Source: Halichondria panicea (lineage: Eukaryota; Porifera; Demospongiae; Suberitida; Halichondriidae). From it: DNA of 64,000 nt. Below the pieces are notes generated by a model. That model ran no database searches. It was not told the origin of the DNA and saw nothing but the letters and a program-made list of their open reading frames with translations. Positions 52,363-63,589 of the stretch are shown in pieces. Numbering within the stretch: the first letter of the stretch is position 1; each line of letters begins with the position of its first letter. The stretch lies in contig NC_087380.1 in NCBI RefSeq assembly GCF_963675165.1, positions 6,877,571 to 6,941,570 on the forward strand, written 5' to 3'. The position numbers were made by a program, and so were the translations under genes.

Positions 52363-52416
52363 TGGTTCTACAGTACTTGTGAATCGTGAATGACTGTATC
52401 TCTACTCTCTCTGCAG

Positions 52417-53270
52417 GAGTGGCCATTGAGTTGTGGAGTTATGAGCACATCTACGAACGGTACTGGCCTCTCTACGACTTCACGGTGAGCTCCCTCTGAC
52501 CTGCCAGTGCTAGTAGCTTCATACAACATTATAACATGTGCACTTGAGCACCAAAACAGTGCACACACTAATATATACAGTACGTAATAGCGCAGTACCT
52601 CCCCCACTCACACGTGGACACTAGTAATTGGCATAAGTTATAATTGGCATGCAAAGCCCCGTTGAGCTCTATAATTGTAAAATAGACTGTTGACTAGCTG
52701 ACTCAGGTTAGGCACAAGTAAGAACGTTTGGCCCTGCTGGTAATAATGTTATTATTGCTGTCAAATGTTATTCTCCCACTCAGGGTTGCCGTGAGAGACA
52801 CTCTGGGTTCCAAAAGCGAGGACTACTGCTACAGTAGGATGACAGTGTCATGCACAGTGGAGCAGATCAGTGCCGATCAGGTGGGTGGAGCTAACATGTA
52901 CTGAGGGTACGTAGCTGCATCAGGTGATTATGTCAATGAGCCTTTCAGCCAGACACTGAGTTAGTGGATACAGGGGACAATAATTAACATCATGTACTAG
53001 CCGTTGTAGCGTTGTAGCATTATAGAACCTGCATGTACCAATGTGCATTCCTATCACTATAATCAGCCATGCACCTTTAGAGTTAGTGCACTGTACAATG
53101 TGGAGCAGTATTTATTGTATGTGCTACTGACACACACTAGCCTGGCTGGCAGCAACGTAGACTGATACAACTGGCCTATAATAAGTATGTGTATTTTGCC
53201 TAAACACAGCTTTAAACGTTTCCTTTCTCATTTCTACAGCCTGCTAGGATAGCACTGTTATTGACATGTA
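52417..53270 (+). pseudogene. Purple acid phosphatase-like exons, second copy
   Basis: Exon 52417-52484 reads VAIELWSYEHIYERYWPLYDF; it keeps Glu-Arg but has SYEH in place of GHEH, so a metal-ligand His is lost. Exon 52784-52880 matches 40489-40585, including the same internal frame change before EDYCYSRMTV. The exon with VYNGSLDTPYT is missing, and a last remnant follows near 53240. It lies between two ROCO genes exactly as the first copy does. Confidence 0.7.
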
Positions 53271-53793
53271 CAATTCAAGTCCCTGGCCATCATCAAACAC
53301 TATACCATGATATGGACCCTACAATTGTTGACTGTCTACATGCACTGAATTCTTTAATCGTGAAAATAATTATGATTTGTGTCAAGAAATTAACAGTAAA
53401 CAAATTATTCGTTCTCTGTTGATCAAACTTAAAAAAGTTGTCTTCGATCTTACAACAATTTACATAAAATGATTAAGTATATGATGATGACACTGATGTA
53501 TATAAATTATATCTCACATCTATATACAAGTCACTAGATGCAACAGCCACCGGTGTGTGGGAGGCTGGTCCCGGCCCTAATACTTAATTCTCCAAAAACT
53601 CTTTTTATCTATGGTTTCACTATACAACTGCACACACACCCACCTACATATAATTATCATGCAATGCATGCTGTCAATATAATTATATTGATGTGGTTCG
53701 TAAAAAATTCTTTGGATATATATAGCTACATGTAAAAAGGATACAAAACGTGAGCTAAATAACAACACTTTTTACGCTGCTAAACTAATTTAG

Positions 53794-53961
53794 TTAGTGG
53801 TGTTTATTCTCTATCTTATAAATTAGGTCTTCCCTCTCCATACTGGGGGCTCTCAAAGCCTCCACCATGACCGACCAGCTCGGAGATCCCTTCCTGAACC
53901 AGGCCTTCAGCATTGCAACAAAACACTTCTCCGTGTTATTGTAGTTAGTCTCTCTGATACT
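53794..53961 (-). CDS. Third Death domain, second-half exon with stop
   Basis: SIRETNYNNTEKCFVAMLKAW, SWSVMVEALRAPSM, EDLIYKIENKHH, stop. The C-terminal tail differs from the other two copies of this exon. Confidence 0.78.
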   Translation of the reverse strand, partial: SIRETNYNNTEKCFVAMLKAWFRKGSPSWSVMVEALRAPSMEREDLIYKIENKHH

Positions 53962-56900
53962 CTGCATAAAAAACGAGGTATAGAAGATTAGGGTTGATAC
54001 TAATAGAGAGTAATTAGCTAATTAATGATACTGCATGTAGGTTACAGAACACCACCCCCCCCCCGATATCACAGTCGATAACAAAATTAATACAGTTAAA
54101 CGATCGTTGTGAGACACTCGTATGCTCTGCACATTAAAAACAAATCAAGTAAATAAATGAGATAACGCAGTTAGTAGCTCATGCAGTATAGATGCATACA
54201 GTGCATCCAGCTTAGAGATTACCCACTAAAACAATTTGCTGTTGTTCTATTAATCACCACAAACCCACCACCTTATGTTTCCATGGAAACATTTTTGAGT
54301 ATGTTGTAGCTTGGTCATTCACCTACACCAATATTGGTATCAACACCATTTCTTAGAAATGTTCCAATCGAAAGATATTTACATTTAAGTACAGCTACTC
54401 ACAAATTTGTGGTAATCTACTCTCTAAGCTGTATGCACTGTAGCATGCATGAAGTCTCCCCATTGTACTATACTGATATACACACTTTTATGAGTGAAAT
54501 TTCCCCTGCAAATGGACGACTTTGCGCTCATGCAATAATAGATCTACATATAAGCCAATTTGAACAACACTTACATCAATAGTTCCATTATCTACACCCA
54601 AGTTAGAGGCCAGGAAATCCCACTTTGCACGAGCATCCCAAGTAGCAATTTTGACAGCATAGAAAGTTATGTCACCACCTGTAGCTGTGGGCTCACCTGG
54701 ACAAAGGGAGAACGTGGTTTGGTAATGAAAAACTAGTAGCAAAATGTAACAGCCAGAACATGTAAGGAATACATGTATGTATCTTGTATAGTTGAGGTGA
54801 AATAGGCACATTAAATTGTATATAATTTATACCGTACATCTAGAATCATGACAGCAATACTATATACTTACTGATACTTCTCAAGCAGTGGTGCACTTTG
54901 AAGCAGAGCTGCTTGTTCTTGGATACTTCACAAGTGTAGAACCCATCGCAATGATCCCTCGTCACTTTGTCCACAGTGAGCACTGATTTATCTGCCACCA
55001 TCTTGCTATTTTTGGTCCACTCGAAGGAGAGGCTTGTGACACCAGGGTTAGTAAAGGGGAGGGCATCAAGAACAGCTTCCTCATTCAACTCAACTTCCTG
55101 GGAAACGATTCACAACACATTGAACATGTATATCACCCACTTGACATAAAAGGCATTCTTTTCATGTCTCTGTACATTTGCTAATACATAATACTAAGGG
55201 CTGAAGAGAAGAGGTATACTCCCTTGATAATACTACACACATGCACACACACACACACATGCACACAGTCAGCTTTACCATATCCCTCGTGCGGCTTCGT
55301 TACATAATACTAAGCTAAAAATGATGTTTGTATCGTAATTGTATTATACCTTTGCAAACCAACATTCCTGATGTGGTAGTAGAAAAATACGATCATCCCC
55401 ACACTGAAAGAAAGGACTGTGACCCTCCATCAACTGGCACAAACTCATTTCTTCAGCGTTTTGATGCTTTGGGCACTGACAATCGAATGCAATAATCGGC
55501 TCGATCTTCTTGCTAATTCCGCTCATCACATACAGGACGGTAGTCAGCACATAGGAGCAGAGATCATGCATGTCACAATCATATTTTCTGGTGATTCGAA
55601 TCTCGTAACAGTCGGCGTGGGCTACCAGCGTGATGTGGTGTTCGGCACTATTGACATTGAAAGAAACTAGATTTCTCTTGACACGAGATTCTCGCAGATT
55701 CCATTTCAGCCCCAAAATTATTTTTTGTCCCTCGGAAACCAACTTGCTGATCATGGCACAGAAGACACCAATGGGCACATAGCCAGACTCGAAGGTGATC
55801 TTGATTGGAGAGGGTGTATTGGAGTCGATGGCAGGAGCATTTGAAAGCTCTTCTTTTGAGGCACACTCGAGGATAGCTGGCATGAAGTAGACTGGCTGGG
55901 GACCTTTACCAACTATGGGTGCAAGGAGACTGACATGCTCAAGCAACTTCACAAGCTTGTCGACCGGGATCAAATCACCTTCCTTCACTTTTGCCTTGTT
56001 CAAACTAGAACAGCAGCGTTTAATCGTAGCAATCGAGAATTGCCCCAGTTCTTGCCACCTCTTGATCTCGGCAGCAGTGAAACGACACTTCCTATCAGTC
56101 GAGTGTAGAGATAGAAGAGATTCGACAATCAGGAGACTGATGCTGTTGAAGACAACATTGGGGCTGCAGATGACACGGTTTTTGAAGTAAGACTCCTTGT
56201 CCTCGATATCAGGGTAATAGAGAAGGGCCCCCACACACTGGTGCAAATACCAAATGGTGAACTTCACCTCCTCTTCATCCATCTGCAATGCTTTGCCAAT
56301 CTGAATACACTCTTCCATCGTCGCAATTTCAAATTCTTTTCTCAGAATAACCCCAAAAAGGAGCTGTACAGGGCGAATCCGGAGATTGGCATCTTCAAAA
56401 AACGTGTCAAATACTGTTTGAAGGTGTTCACGAATCGGATCAATGTCAGCATCTGTGCCATTGAAGTTGTCCACAGAGAAGAAGTGACTGTCATCTGGGT
56501 GGCTGATGACATCACCAAAATGTGAAGTAATGGTGGATAAGGCTTCGTGCTTCTCTTGGAGTTTTTCCTGCAAACGCTTTTCAGTTTCGGCTTGAATGGT
56601 AGAATCTGTGCTCAACTGATCAACTGCACTTGCTAGCTTGGAGAGGGTTTCGTTACATTGCTTCATCTGGAGCAGAAGTTGAATATTGGTTGTGAATCTG
56701 TTCTTGATTTCAGGAGGTAGAGCTTTCTCGAGAACTTCCACTTTGCTTTGCAATTCGGTATCCTCTTGTGGTGTGGGTGGTTTCTGCTGTTTTTCAGTGG
56801 TAGCCTTCGCCTTTGCTTTTTGCTCCATATGTTCCACTAGGTTTTTTGAAAATGAATCCAATTCTAGCTGCTTGCCAACCTCTGCCTCTAATTCGAAAAA

Positions 56901-59900
56901 GATCTCCTCCACCTTCTGCTCAGATTCAACTTCTTGCTGCACCTCCAGAATCAGCTGTATTGCGGCTCCCAGGGTGCTTTCGTCAAGACCCGGGTAATTC
57001 ACCTTGAGTTTTGCCTGAACGACTTCTGTCTTGGCTTGAATTTCTAACTTGTCTTGGTAAGTGCCCACTAGACTCACGACAGCCTGAAGATTTCGGAAAT
57101 GTTCAACTTTATCGGCAATCTCGGAATCAAGATCCGAATCAACTGTGACGTGATGGCTGATGGCTGAAAGAATTTGGGAGAGGGTCTCTCGAATCGTATA
57201 CTTTGCTTGGTAGGGGGTGATTTTGTCTTGGTCACGTTCGTAAGAAACTTCATAAAGCTCGTCGAGATCTTTATCGAGAGGGAAGAAAGCGAGAAACATC
57301 CCCGGGCCCTTGCTCAAAAATGGAAGCATCTCTAAAAAGGCAGGCTGTCCACCTATGTCGATGATGTTGAGCAAAGCTTTGCCCAACAACTGTTCCATGT
57401 AATTGCCTCGCTTGACAATATTTCGAAGGTTTTCAATGATCTTGTGGACCTTTGTTTCTGGAGCCTTTGGTTTGGCTGGCTTGCTTGCTTCTTCCTGGGG
57501 AACTTGCTTTGTACTTGCCTCTGTGGGCTGAGCTTCGTTTGTGTCAACATTGGTTTCTAGAGTCTGTGATTTGGGTTGTTTGCTTCCATGCTTTTTGCTT
57601 GAATCCACTTCATCTGTGGGATGAATATCTTCTTTTAGCTTTAAATCATCAATGGGATCATTTGTTGGATCAGCAGATTCGACTGCTTTGGAAATGGCAG
57701 CATTTAGAACTTGCTGAAGGCCAATCAAGTAAGCGAAAATCAGTTGTGTTTCATTGTCAATATCTGTGGAGGCTTTGAGAATCAATTTGGAGTCACTTGA
57801 CACAGCCAGGACTTGATTACACTCGGCAAGAAGAGTGCTACAGCGTTCTCTGTCTTGTGGTGGGATTGATGCCAGGTTAAGTATATGACCCAGCAGACGT
57901 TTTCGGAAGGTGGTTTTGCCGAGCCCTGAAAGGCCGATTAGGTACAGTTTAAGGTAGCGAAGGTTGATGGTGTTCTTCTTATCTGTCAGCAACTCGTTCA
58001 GCTTGTGTTCGTATTTCAGCTGCTCTTCAACAGAGGCTGAAAGTGAAAGGTATACATATTATAAGTTTACAAGTGATTTATTAATGAAAGCACCGCGGGT
58101 GCTGATGCCTCGGTGGAGGCGCCAAAGCTTTATGGTAATGAAGCTACAGTAGTATAGTTAAATAATAGCGGATAATTTCAGGGGGGGGAGGGGGCAAAAT
58201 ATTTGTGGTTAAGCAATATTTAGTCACTTCATGGATAATACTTTTGTGTTTGCTGTTTGCACTGCAGGTAAAGGTAGGCAAGGTCGCTTCATAAAATATT
58301 TGTGGTCAGAGGTTAAACCACGAAAACCATGAATATTTTGCGCCATGAAAATTGCCTGCTATACAGTACACACATGTACAGTTCATTACATGCAGGGAAG
58401 AGCAAAAAAAGAGTGGAAATCATGTTGAAAAGGATGCCGAAAGTTCAAAGTCCATAATTATTAATGAAAACCTAAAATTAATGGAAACAGTGACTTTGTA
58501 GCTCTTTTCTCATTCTTGCAGCTACCAATAGCTATAGCGTTTTAGTGCAGACCTAACTACTAAGTAGAATAGGCAACATATTTTGCTACGCAAGAGTGGG
58601 AATAGTTTCCAACAGCCTTCAAAGTAGCCATAACTCGAGAACGCAGCTTTATTTTGCATTGTAATCCAAGAAATCGTGACTAGAGAAGCCTCAGAGGAGG
58701 TACGACATAGGTTGACCTTTTTGCTAATGAGTTACTCCCGTATTGCATTCCTGCAGCATAACAGGATATAACATCCTATAAGAGGTGTGGCCTCGCGTCA
58801 TAATTTATCATCAAGTTTCACAGAGGAATTGTGAGTGTACGGAGAAAGAAGAGAATATACGGAAGCACAACACCAAAACTTGTTTTCCTAGCTAGCTAAA
58901 AGACTACAAACGATCATAGTACTCCACAGTAGTTATAAATAATGCCTAGCTATATCCTGTGACATAAGAAAATGAATAGCATACTCATAGTTGAAGAAAT
59001 GAGCTATGAACTTACAGTGTAAGAGTTTGTTGCACTTTCTATGGCTCCTGTCTTAATGTAACACTTATAGTAGATACTAAGATTGATAAAATGCCTCTTG
59101 GAGAGACTCCAGAAGAGATAAACACAAAGAAAAGTAAAATAGCGCTGACGGTGCATAAAATACCTGCTGAGTCAACACAAATATCATGTGGGCATGACAT
59201 CCTGTCATGCTGCAGGAATGCAATATGGGAGTAACTCATTAGCAAAAGGTCAACCTATGTCGTACCTCCTCTGGAGAACCCTGTATTAAGGTATATACAT
59301 GTATGTTCGCAGTACATGCTTAGTCAGCAAAAAACGATAAAGTATATACCCGTTATACGGTATGTGATCAACTAGGTAAGTACCGAGTGATCAGAGGTCT
59401 CTCCAAAAATTGCATGCATCTTATAGGGCAGCCAAACCTCGACAAGTCATAACACTCTATGAGTGTACCAGTTTTACTACCGCATTAAACATTACCACTA
59501 TAATTATAGTCACTGCCATTAGTCACGCTACTCACCTGCTGTGTCCTTGCTTTCCTGCACTGAGGAGTCATCATTCTTGATGTACTTGTCCTCAATCTCA
59601 TCAGCAATGTCAGGACGGTCAACAATTGGTAACCTCAGGGCTTTAGCCAGCTCAGACCAGGTGGGGTTGGGTGAGGACTGGAGCCATTTTCCAAGCATTG
59701 CAGTGAAGCGATCTTCTGAGGTATGGTGGTCCTTATCAATAGCCTGTATAGAGTGAACATTAACGTTAACATGTTATACGGTTGGAAGTTAAAAAAAAAT
59801 TAATGAAGGAAATCTTTAAATATGCGACGCTTGGACATTTCATCTTTATACTTTAGCACCATTATTATTGTTTTGTATAGTCATTCTAGCTGGAAAATTA

Positions 59901-62900
59901 CACGGTCACCTTATTTACAATTTACACGGTACAGAGAGTCTTACAACACCGGTATCTGAAGATTCTTAATAATTAGGTAATGATCGACCATAACCGGTGT
60001 TGTAAAACTCTCTGTACTGTGTAAATTGTAAATAAAGTGACTAATTGTTGATGAAACCATAGAGAGTGCTAGGAAACTGCATGCCCTTCAATCACCTGTA
60101 GTGTTCTGTGTGGTAGACCCAACGCAAGCCCCAGGTCGAACCAATTAACACGAACGTCCCACAAGACAGCTCTCGCTTCTCCTAGTGTGAGGGACCCTGC
60201 ATAGAAACACATGACAAGCAATGACATCCACATTTATACAGTAGGTAAACGATCGAACCATGACACAATAGAATGTGCATTACATGTATATAATGAAAGC
60301 ACCGCGGGTGCTGGTGCCTCGGTGGAGGTGTCAAAGCTACATAACATAAAGCTACTAGCTATTAGTAATAGTTTTATACTGACACACATTATAATTATGA
60401 ACAATTTTGCAATTTTGCTGCATGCATTAATTGTAAGGCAGAATCCAGAATCACAGAGAAACTCAAAGAGTGGGTAATGATCGACCATAATTGTTATTAA
60501 AAAGGATAGATGCCAAAAAGTCCAAGTTTAAAATGGCTGCATTAGCAGAGCCTTGCTAGCTCTGGCTGAGTTCTCACTCTTGCAGCTACCAATAGCTAGC
60601 GTTCTAGTGCAGGGTAAGAGTGAAAATAGCTGCAAACTGCACTTAGCTGTTTCATGCAGCCATTAATTTTATGGACTTCGAACTTTTGGTATCGATCAAC
60701 GATCATGGTCAGTCATTTCCCATTTTTTGCTTCATGTTTGGTGCCACCACCGAGGCATCAGCACCCGCGGTGCTTTCTAGTGTTGTAAAATTCCTATAGC
60801 CTGACGCATCGCCGACTAGGCTTAGCTACAGAATGATGTCACTTCTGAGTATCCAGCCTCAAGGTTTGAGATTGGATACCGCAGCGGGCTTAAATCACAC
60901 CATGGAATTAAGGTATAATCCACCAATCGATGCATCATGTAGTGTAGAACTTACTATTAAGAGGTTGAACTCCACCCTGTTGCGGCTGCTCTCTTTCTGC
61001 AGAAAACAATGCATGATTAATAAAACTTTACACATAATAACGTATATCGTATAGCGGGGAAGTTTTGTTTGGTGTAAACTTTTGTATAAACTGCCCAATT
61101 TCGTATTTTAAGTATTCGTACAGCTCAGGATAGTGACGTTGAACGTATCGCGGTAGAATAATTAATTTTCGTATGATGCTCTATCAGTGGTGTGCCTAAC
61201 GAGGGGCTTTGGAGGCTTGAGCACCCCCTGGCCTTCCTGACAACCATGAGAGTAATCTAGCTATCAGTAATGGTCTAGCTAACTGAGCAGTTGTCTTGAA
61301 TTCTCTTATGCAAATGAAAGTACAGTAGAATCTCGCTAATCCGGACCCCTTTAGTCCGAAACCTCGCAAATCCGGACAAAATGGAAAACTGAAAAGAGGA
61401 GGGGCTGTCAGTAGAATAGACTTCTGCGCATGCGCAATCTAGCTTATGAGTGTACCAGTTTTACTACCGCATTAAACATTACCACTATAATTATAGTCAC
61501 TGCCATTAGTCACGCTACTCACCTGCTGTGTCCTTGCTTTCCTGCACTGAGAAGACATCATTCTTGATGTACTTGTCCTCAATCTCACCAGCAATGTCAG
61601 GACGGTTAATGAGTGTTGACCTCAGGGCTTCAACTAGCTTAAACCAGGTGGGGTTGAATGAGGACTGGAGCCATTCTCTAAGCATTGCAGTGAGGCGATC
61701 TTCCCTGGTACGGTTGTCCCCCGGAATAGCCTGTATAGAGTGAAATTCATGTTAATTAAGTAACAATAATTTTTCGTTGGTAGTTCAAAAAAATTAATTT
61801 AGGCAATCCTCTAATTATGTGACGCTCAGACATATTTCATCTTTATACTTTAGCATCATTATTATTGTTTTTGCGTACATAATTATAGTCATAGTCAAGC
61901 TGGAAATTAGTCACGATCACCTTATATACGATTTACGCGGTACAGAGATTATAAAAACACTGGTATCTGAATATTCTAACACATGTATTATGTTTATACC
62001 GGTATCAGAGTTTATATCGTGTAAAATGCATGGTGACCGTGACTAATTGTTCATGAAACCATAGAGAGTGCTAGGAAACTGCATGCCCTTCAATCACCTC
62101 TATTGTTCTGTGTGGTAGACCCAACGCAAGCCCCAGGTCGAACCAATTAACACGAACGTCCCACAAGACAGCTCTCACCTCTCCTAGTGTGAGGGACCCT
62201 GGAAACACATGACAAGCAATGACATCCACACAACATTAATTGATTGAGATTGAACTATGACACAATACAATATGTATTAATATCACCGTACCCTCGCAAA
62301 AATACGCCCACTCTTTTCTGCAAGAAGTTTAGGCTTATTAGGGGACTGGGGGTTTAATCTCGACCTGCGAGTTTTCATTCAAATATACGCCCACCCACGG
62401 CCTCAAATCGAGGTTTACACTTTGCTCTATGACAATTCTTTATTAATTTATTGTATTTACACAGTATGAACATTTCATTGACAACAACAATGTTATAAAC
62501 TAATGCACGAGTATATGATTAAAGCATGAGAAGAGAATGAACATGAAGAAGTGGACTCTGACTCTATTCATTACTTGTGTCGATTCAGATGTAGCAGAAA
62601 CTTCCCGAAGGATGGTAGGTCATACTCCTACAGAGCAGCTATCAGGTACTCTGTTTCAGAAAACCAAGGCAAGGTAGCCTGCAAAATTGGCCTGTGTGAT
62701 AACTTTCTTGGACTTTGTGTTTTCCTTTCTCTGCATATTTAATAGGACTACTTGTTCCCTGCATATACATCTTCAAGGGCAAACAGATCCATACAGAGTT
62801 ATGTGTCTGATCTTGGTCCAGCAAGCTAGTATAGTCTAATACCGTATAGTGTGTAATTTTCGTGAGGCAAAATATTCGTGGTTTTCGTAGTTTAACCTCT

Positions 62901-63589
62901 GACCACGAATATTTTACCCACGAATGAAGCGACCTTGCCTACCTTTACCTGCAGTGCAAGCTCTAACCACGAAAATATTACCCACGAAATGTCTCAATAT
63001 TGCTGAACCACAAATATTTTATACCCCAAAAATTACCCGCTATACGGTAGTAAGCTATCTAAAACTTCCTTTCTTCAATAGTGAACATGTGGCATTTAGC
63101 TACTGCGCATGCTCAACTCTTCATTCTGGGTGGGCTTATAATCGAGTGAAAACACCCTCGTGCAAGAACTTCGAAGCAAAAGAGGGGATGGGCGTTTATT
63201 CAAGATGGGCTTATTTTCGCGAGGGTACGGTACATGTATATAATTATGTCTGCTCTGAAGAAAGTTACTGATAAAGTGAAACATTGCTTATTATAAGTGC
63301 AGACAACTCCACACTACAACATAGTACATACGTAATATTGGTCATACTCAAAGTAATAGCCAGGGTGTCATACAGGAGGGAACCCCCCCCTCTGGTATTG
63401 AAATAACAGTTGACCTTTTTTTAGCAAACATTTTCTGGTTACTTATCAAAAGCATGCCCCCTCTACTTCAAATCCCTCTACTTCAAATCCTGTATGACAC
63501 CCTGATAGCGCTTATCTTACTTGCACAGTGTATACAGTACCATCATATATCTCCTTGGGATCGTACTCCACTGTCACACTGACTGTATA
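53794..63589 (-). CDS. ROCO family gene, right copy (5' end beyond window)
   Basis: Exons 63541-63589 (end of C2-like domain, YTVSVTVEYDPKEIYD), 62098-62198, 61523-61730, 60096-60196, 59536-59743, 55350-58036, 54872-55097, 54575-54696 and 53794-53961. All phases fit: 3,870 nt in the window, 1,289 codons plus stop TAA at 53794. Same plan as the complete gene at 41256-51679. The first four C2 exons should lie just past 64000. Two Death domains, a Roc-COR GTPase, Ig and a third Death domain ending KIENKHH. No inactivating lesion seen in the window. Confidence 0.8.
54199..54440. mobile_element. TA-type MITE (CAGTGCA family)
   Basis: CAGTGCATCCAGCTTAGAGA and a complementary right end ending GCACTG, TA flanks; related to 47991-48626. 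242 bp, in the last intron of the right ROCO gene. Confidence 0.8.
54575..54696 (-). CDS. Third Death domain, first-half exon
   Basis: A 122-nt exon; TATGGDITFYAVKIATWDAR, KWDFLASNLGVDNGTID. Same phase as its paralogues. Confidence 0.77.
54872..55097 (-). CDS. Ig-like domain exon (type I)
   Basis: A 226-nt exon; NPGVTSLSFEWTKNSKMVAD, DGFYTCEVSKN. Closest to the exon at 1926-2151 at the other end of the window. Confidence 0.78.
55350..58036 (-). CDS. Roc-COR GTPase exon of right copy
   Basis: A 2,687-nt exon (895 codons plus 2). P-loop GLSGLGKTTFRKRL, linker with TDEVDSSKKHGSKQPK, DIGGQPAF, VGTYQDKLE, coiled coil, FFSVDNFNG, COR-like region and the QECWFAK end. Open throughout; acceptor TTTCAG and donor GTATAA. 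Confidence 0.88.
58080..58600. repeat. Repeat module upstream of Roc exon
   Basis: GAAAGCACCGCGGGTGCTGA end repeat, a TATTTGTGGTT/CACGAAAACC inverted pair (58200-58340), then the GGATGCCGAAAGTTCAAAG block shared with 12730 and 60510. Confidence 0.55.
58692..59273. mobile_element. CAGAGGAGG-family TIR element (long-TIR subtype)
   Basis: CAGAGGAGGTACGACATAGG with about 68 bp of near-perfect TIR through ATTGCATTCCTGCAGCAT. Flanks GAGAAGCCT and GAGAACCCT match at 8 of 9. 582 bp, intronic, no ORF. Confidence 0.82.
59536..59743 (-). CDS. Second Death domain, second-half exon
   Basis: AIDKDHHTSEDRFTAMLGKW, PTWAELAKALRLPIVD, DIADEIEDKY; 208 nt, phase 0 to 1. Confidence 0.78.
59903..60046. repeat. 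Foldback block in Death-domain intron
   Basis: ACAGAGAGTCTTACAACACC and GGTGTTGTAAAACTCTCTGT arms, short version of the block at 6583-6890. Confidence 0.6.
60096..60196 (-). CDS. Second Death domain, first-half exon
   Basis: SLTLGEARAVLWDVRVNWFD, LGLALGLPHRTLQ; 101 nt. Nearly the same as 62098-62198, so the two Death domains of this gene duplicated or were converted recently. Confidence 0.78.
60294..60782. mobile_element. TIR element, GAAAGCACCGCGGGT family
   Basis: GAAAGCACCGCGGGTGCTGG at the left and CAGCACCCGCGGTGCTTTC at the right. Single ends of this family occur upstream of the Roc exons at 11944, 45136 and 58086. Confidence 0.65.
60783..61522. other. Intron, partial Tigger-like end
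   Basis: No exon seen. At 61319-61377 there is TACAGTAGAATCTCGCTAAT plus a second, internal TCCGGACA copy, an incomplete pogo/Tigger-like end. At 61046 there is a lone CGTATAGCGGGG end of the TA-type family. Confidence 0.5.
61523..61730 (-). CDS. First Death domain, second-half exon
   Basis: AIPGDNRTREDRLTAMLREW, PTWFKLVEALRSTLIN, DIAGEIEDKY; 208 nt. Confidence 0.78.
62098..62198 (-). CDS. First Death domain, first-half exon
   Basis: SLTLGEVRAVLWDVRVNWFD, LGLALGLPHRTIE; 101 nt, phase as in the complete gene. Confidence 0.78.
62286..63230. mobile_element. TIR element (CCGTACCCTCGC family) with nested MITE
   Basis: CCGTACCCTCGCAAAAATAC at the left and a complementary GCGAGGGTACGG at the right, arms continuing through the CGCCCAC motif. 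Contains 62842-63047. It lies in the intron between the C2 and Death exons. Confidence 0.75.
62842..63047. mobile_element. TA-type MITE (CCGTATAG family)
   Basis: CCGTATAGTGTGTAATTTTC and a complementary right end (ACCCGCTATACGG), TA flanks; internal GACCACGAATATTTTACCC inverted repeats. 206 bp. Confidence 0.8.
63361..63504. mobile_element. Short TIR element with 5-bp duplication
   Basis: CAGGGTGTCATACAGGA at both ends (inverted) with 5-bp flanks ATAGC (63356-63360, 63505-63509). 144 bp. Confidence 0.82.
63541..63589 (-). CDS. Last C2-like exon of right ROCO gene
   Basis: A 49-nt exon, acceptor CCTCCAG and donor GTACTG, YTVSVTVEYDPKEIYD. Matches 50401-50464 but lacks the SSPAKK stretch. Confidence 0.7.
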
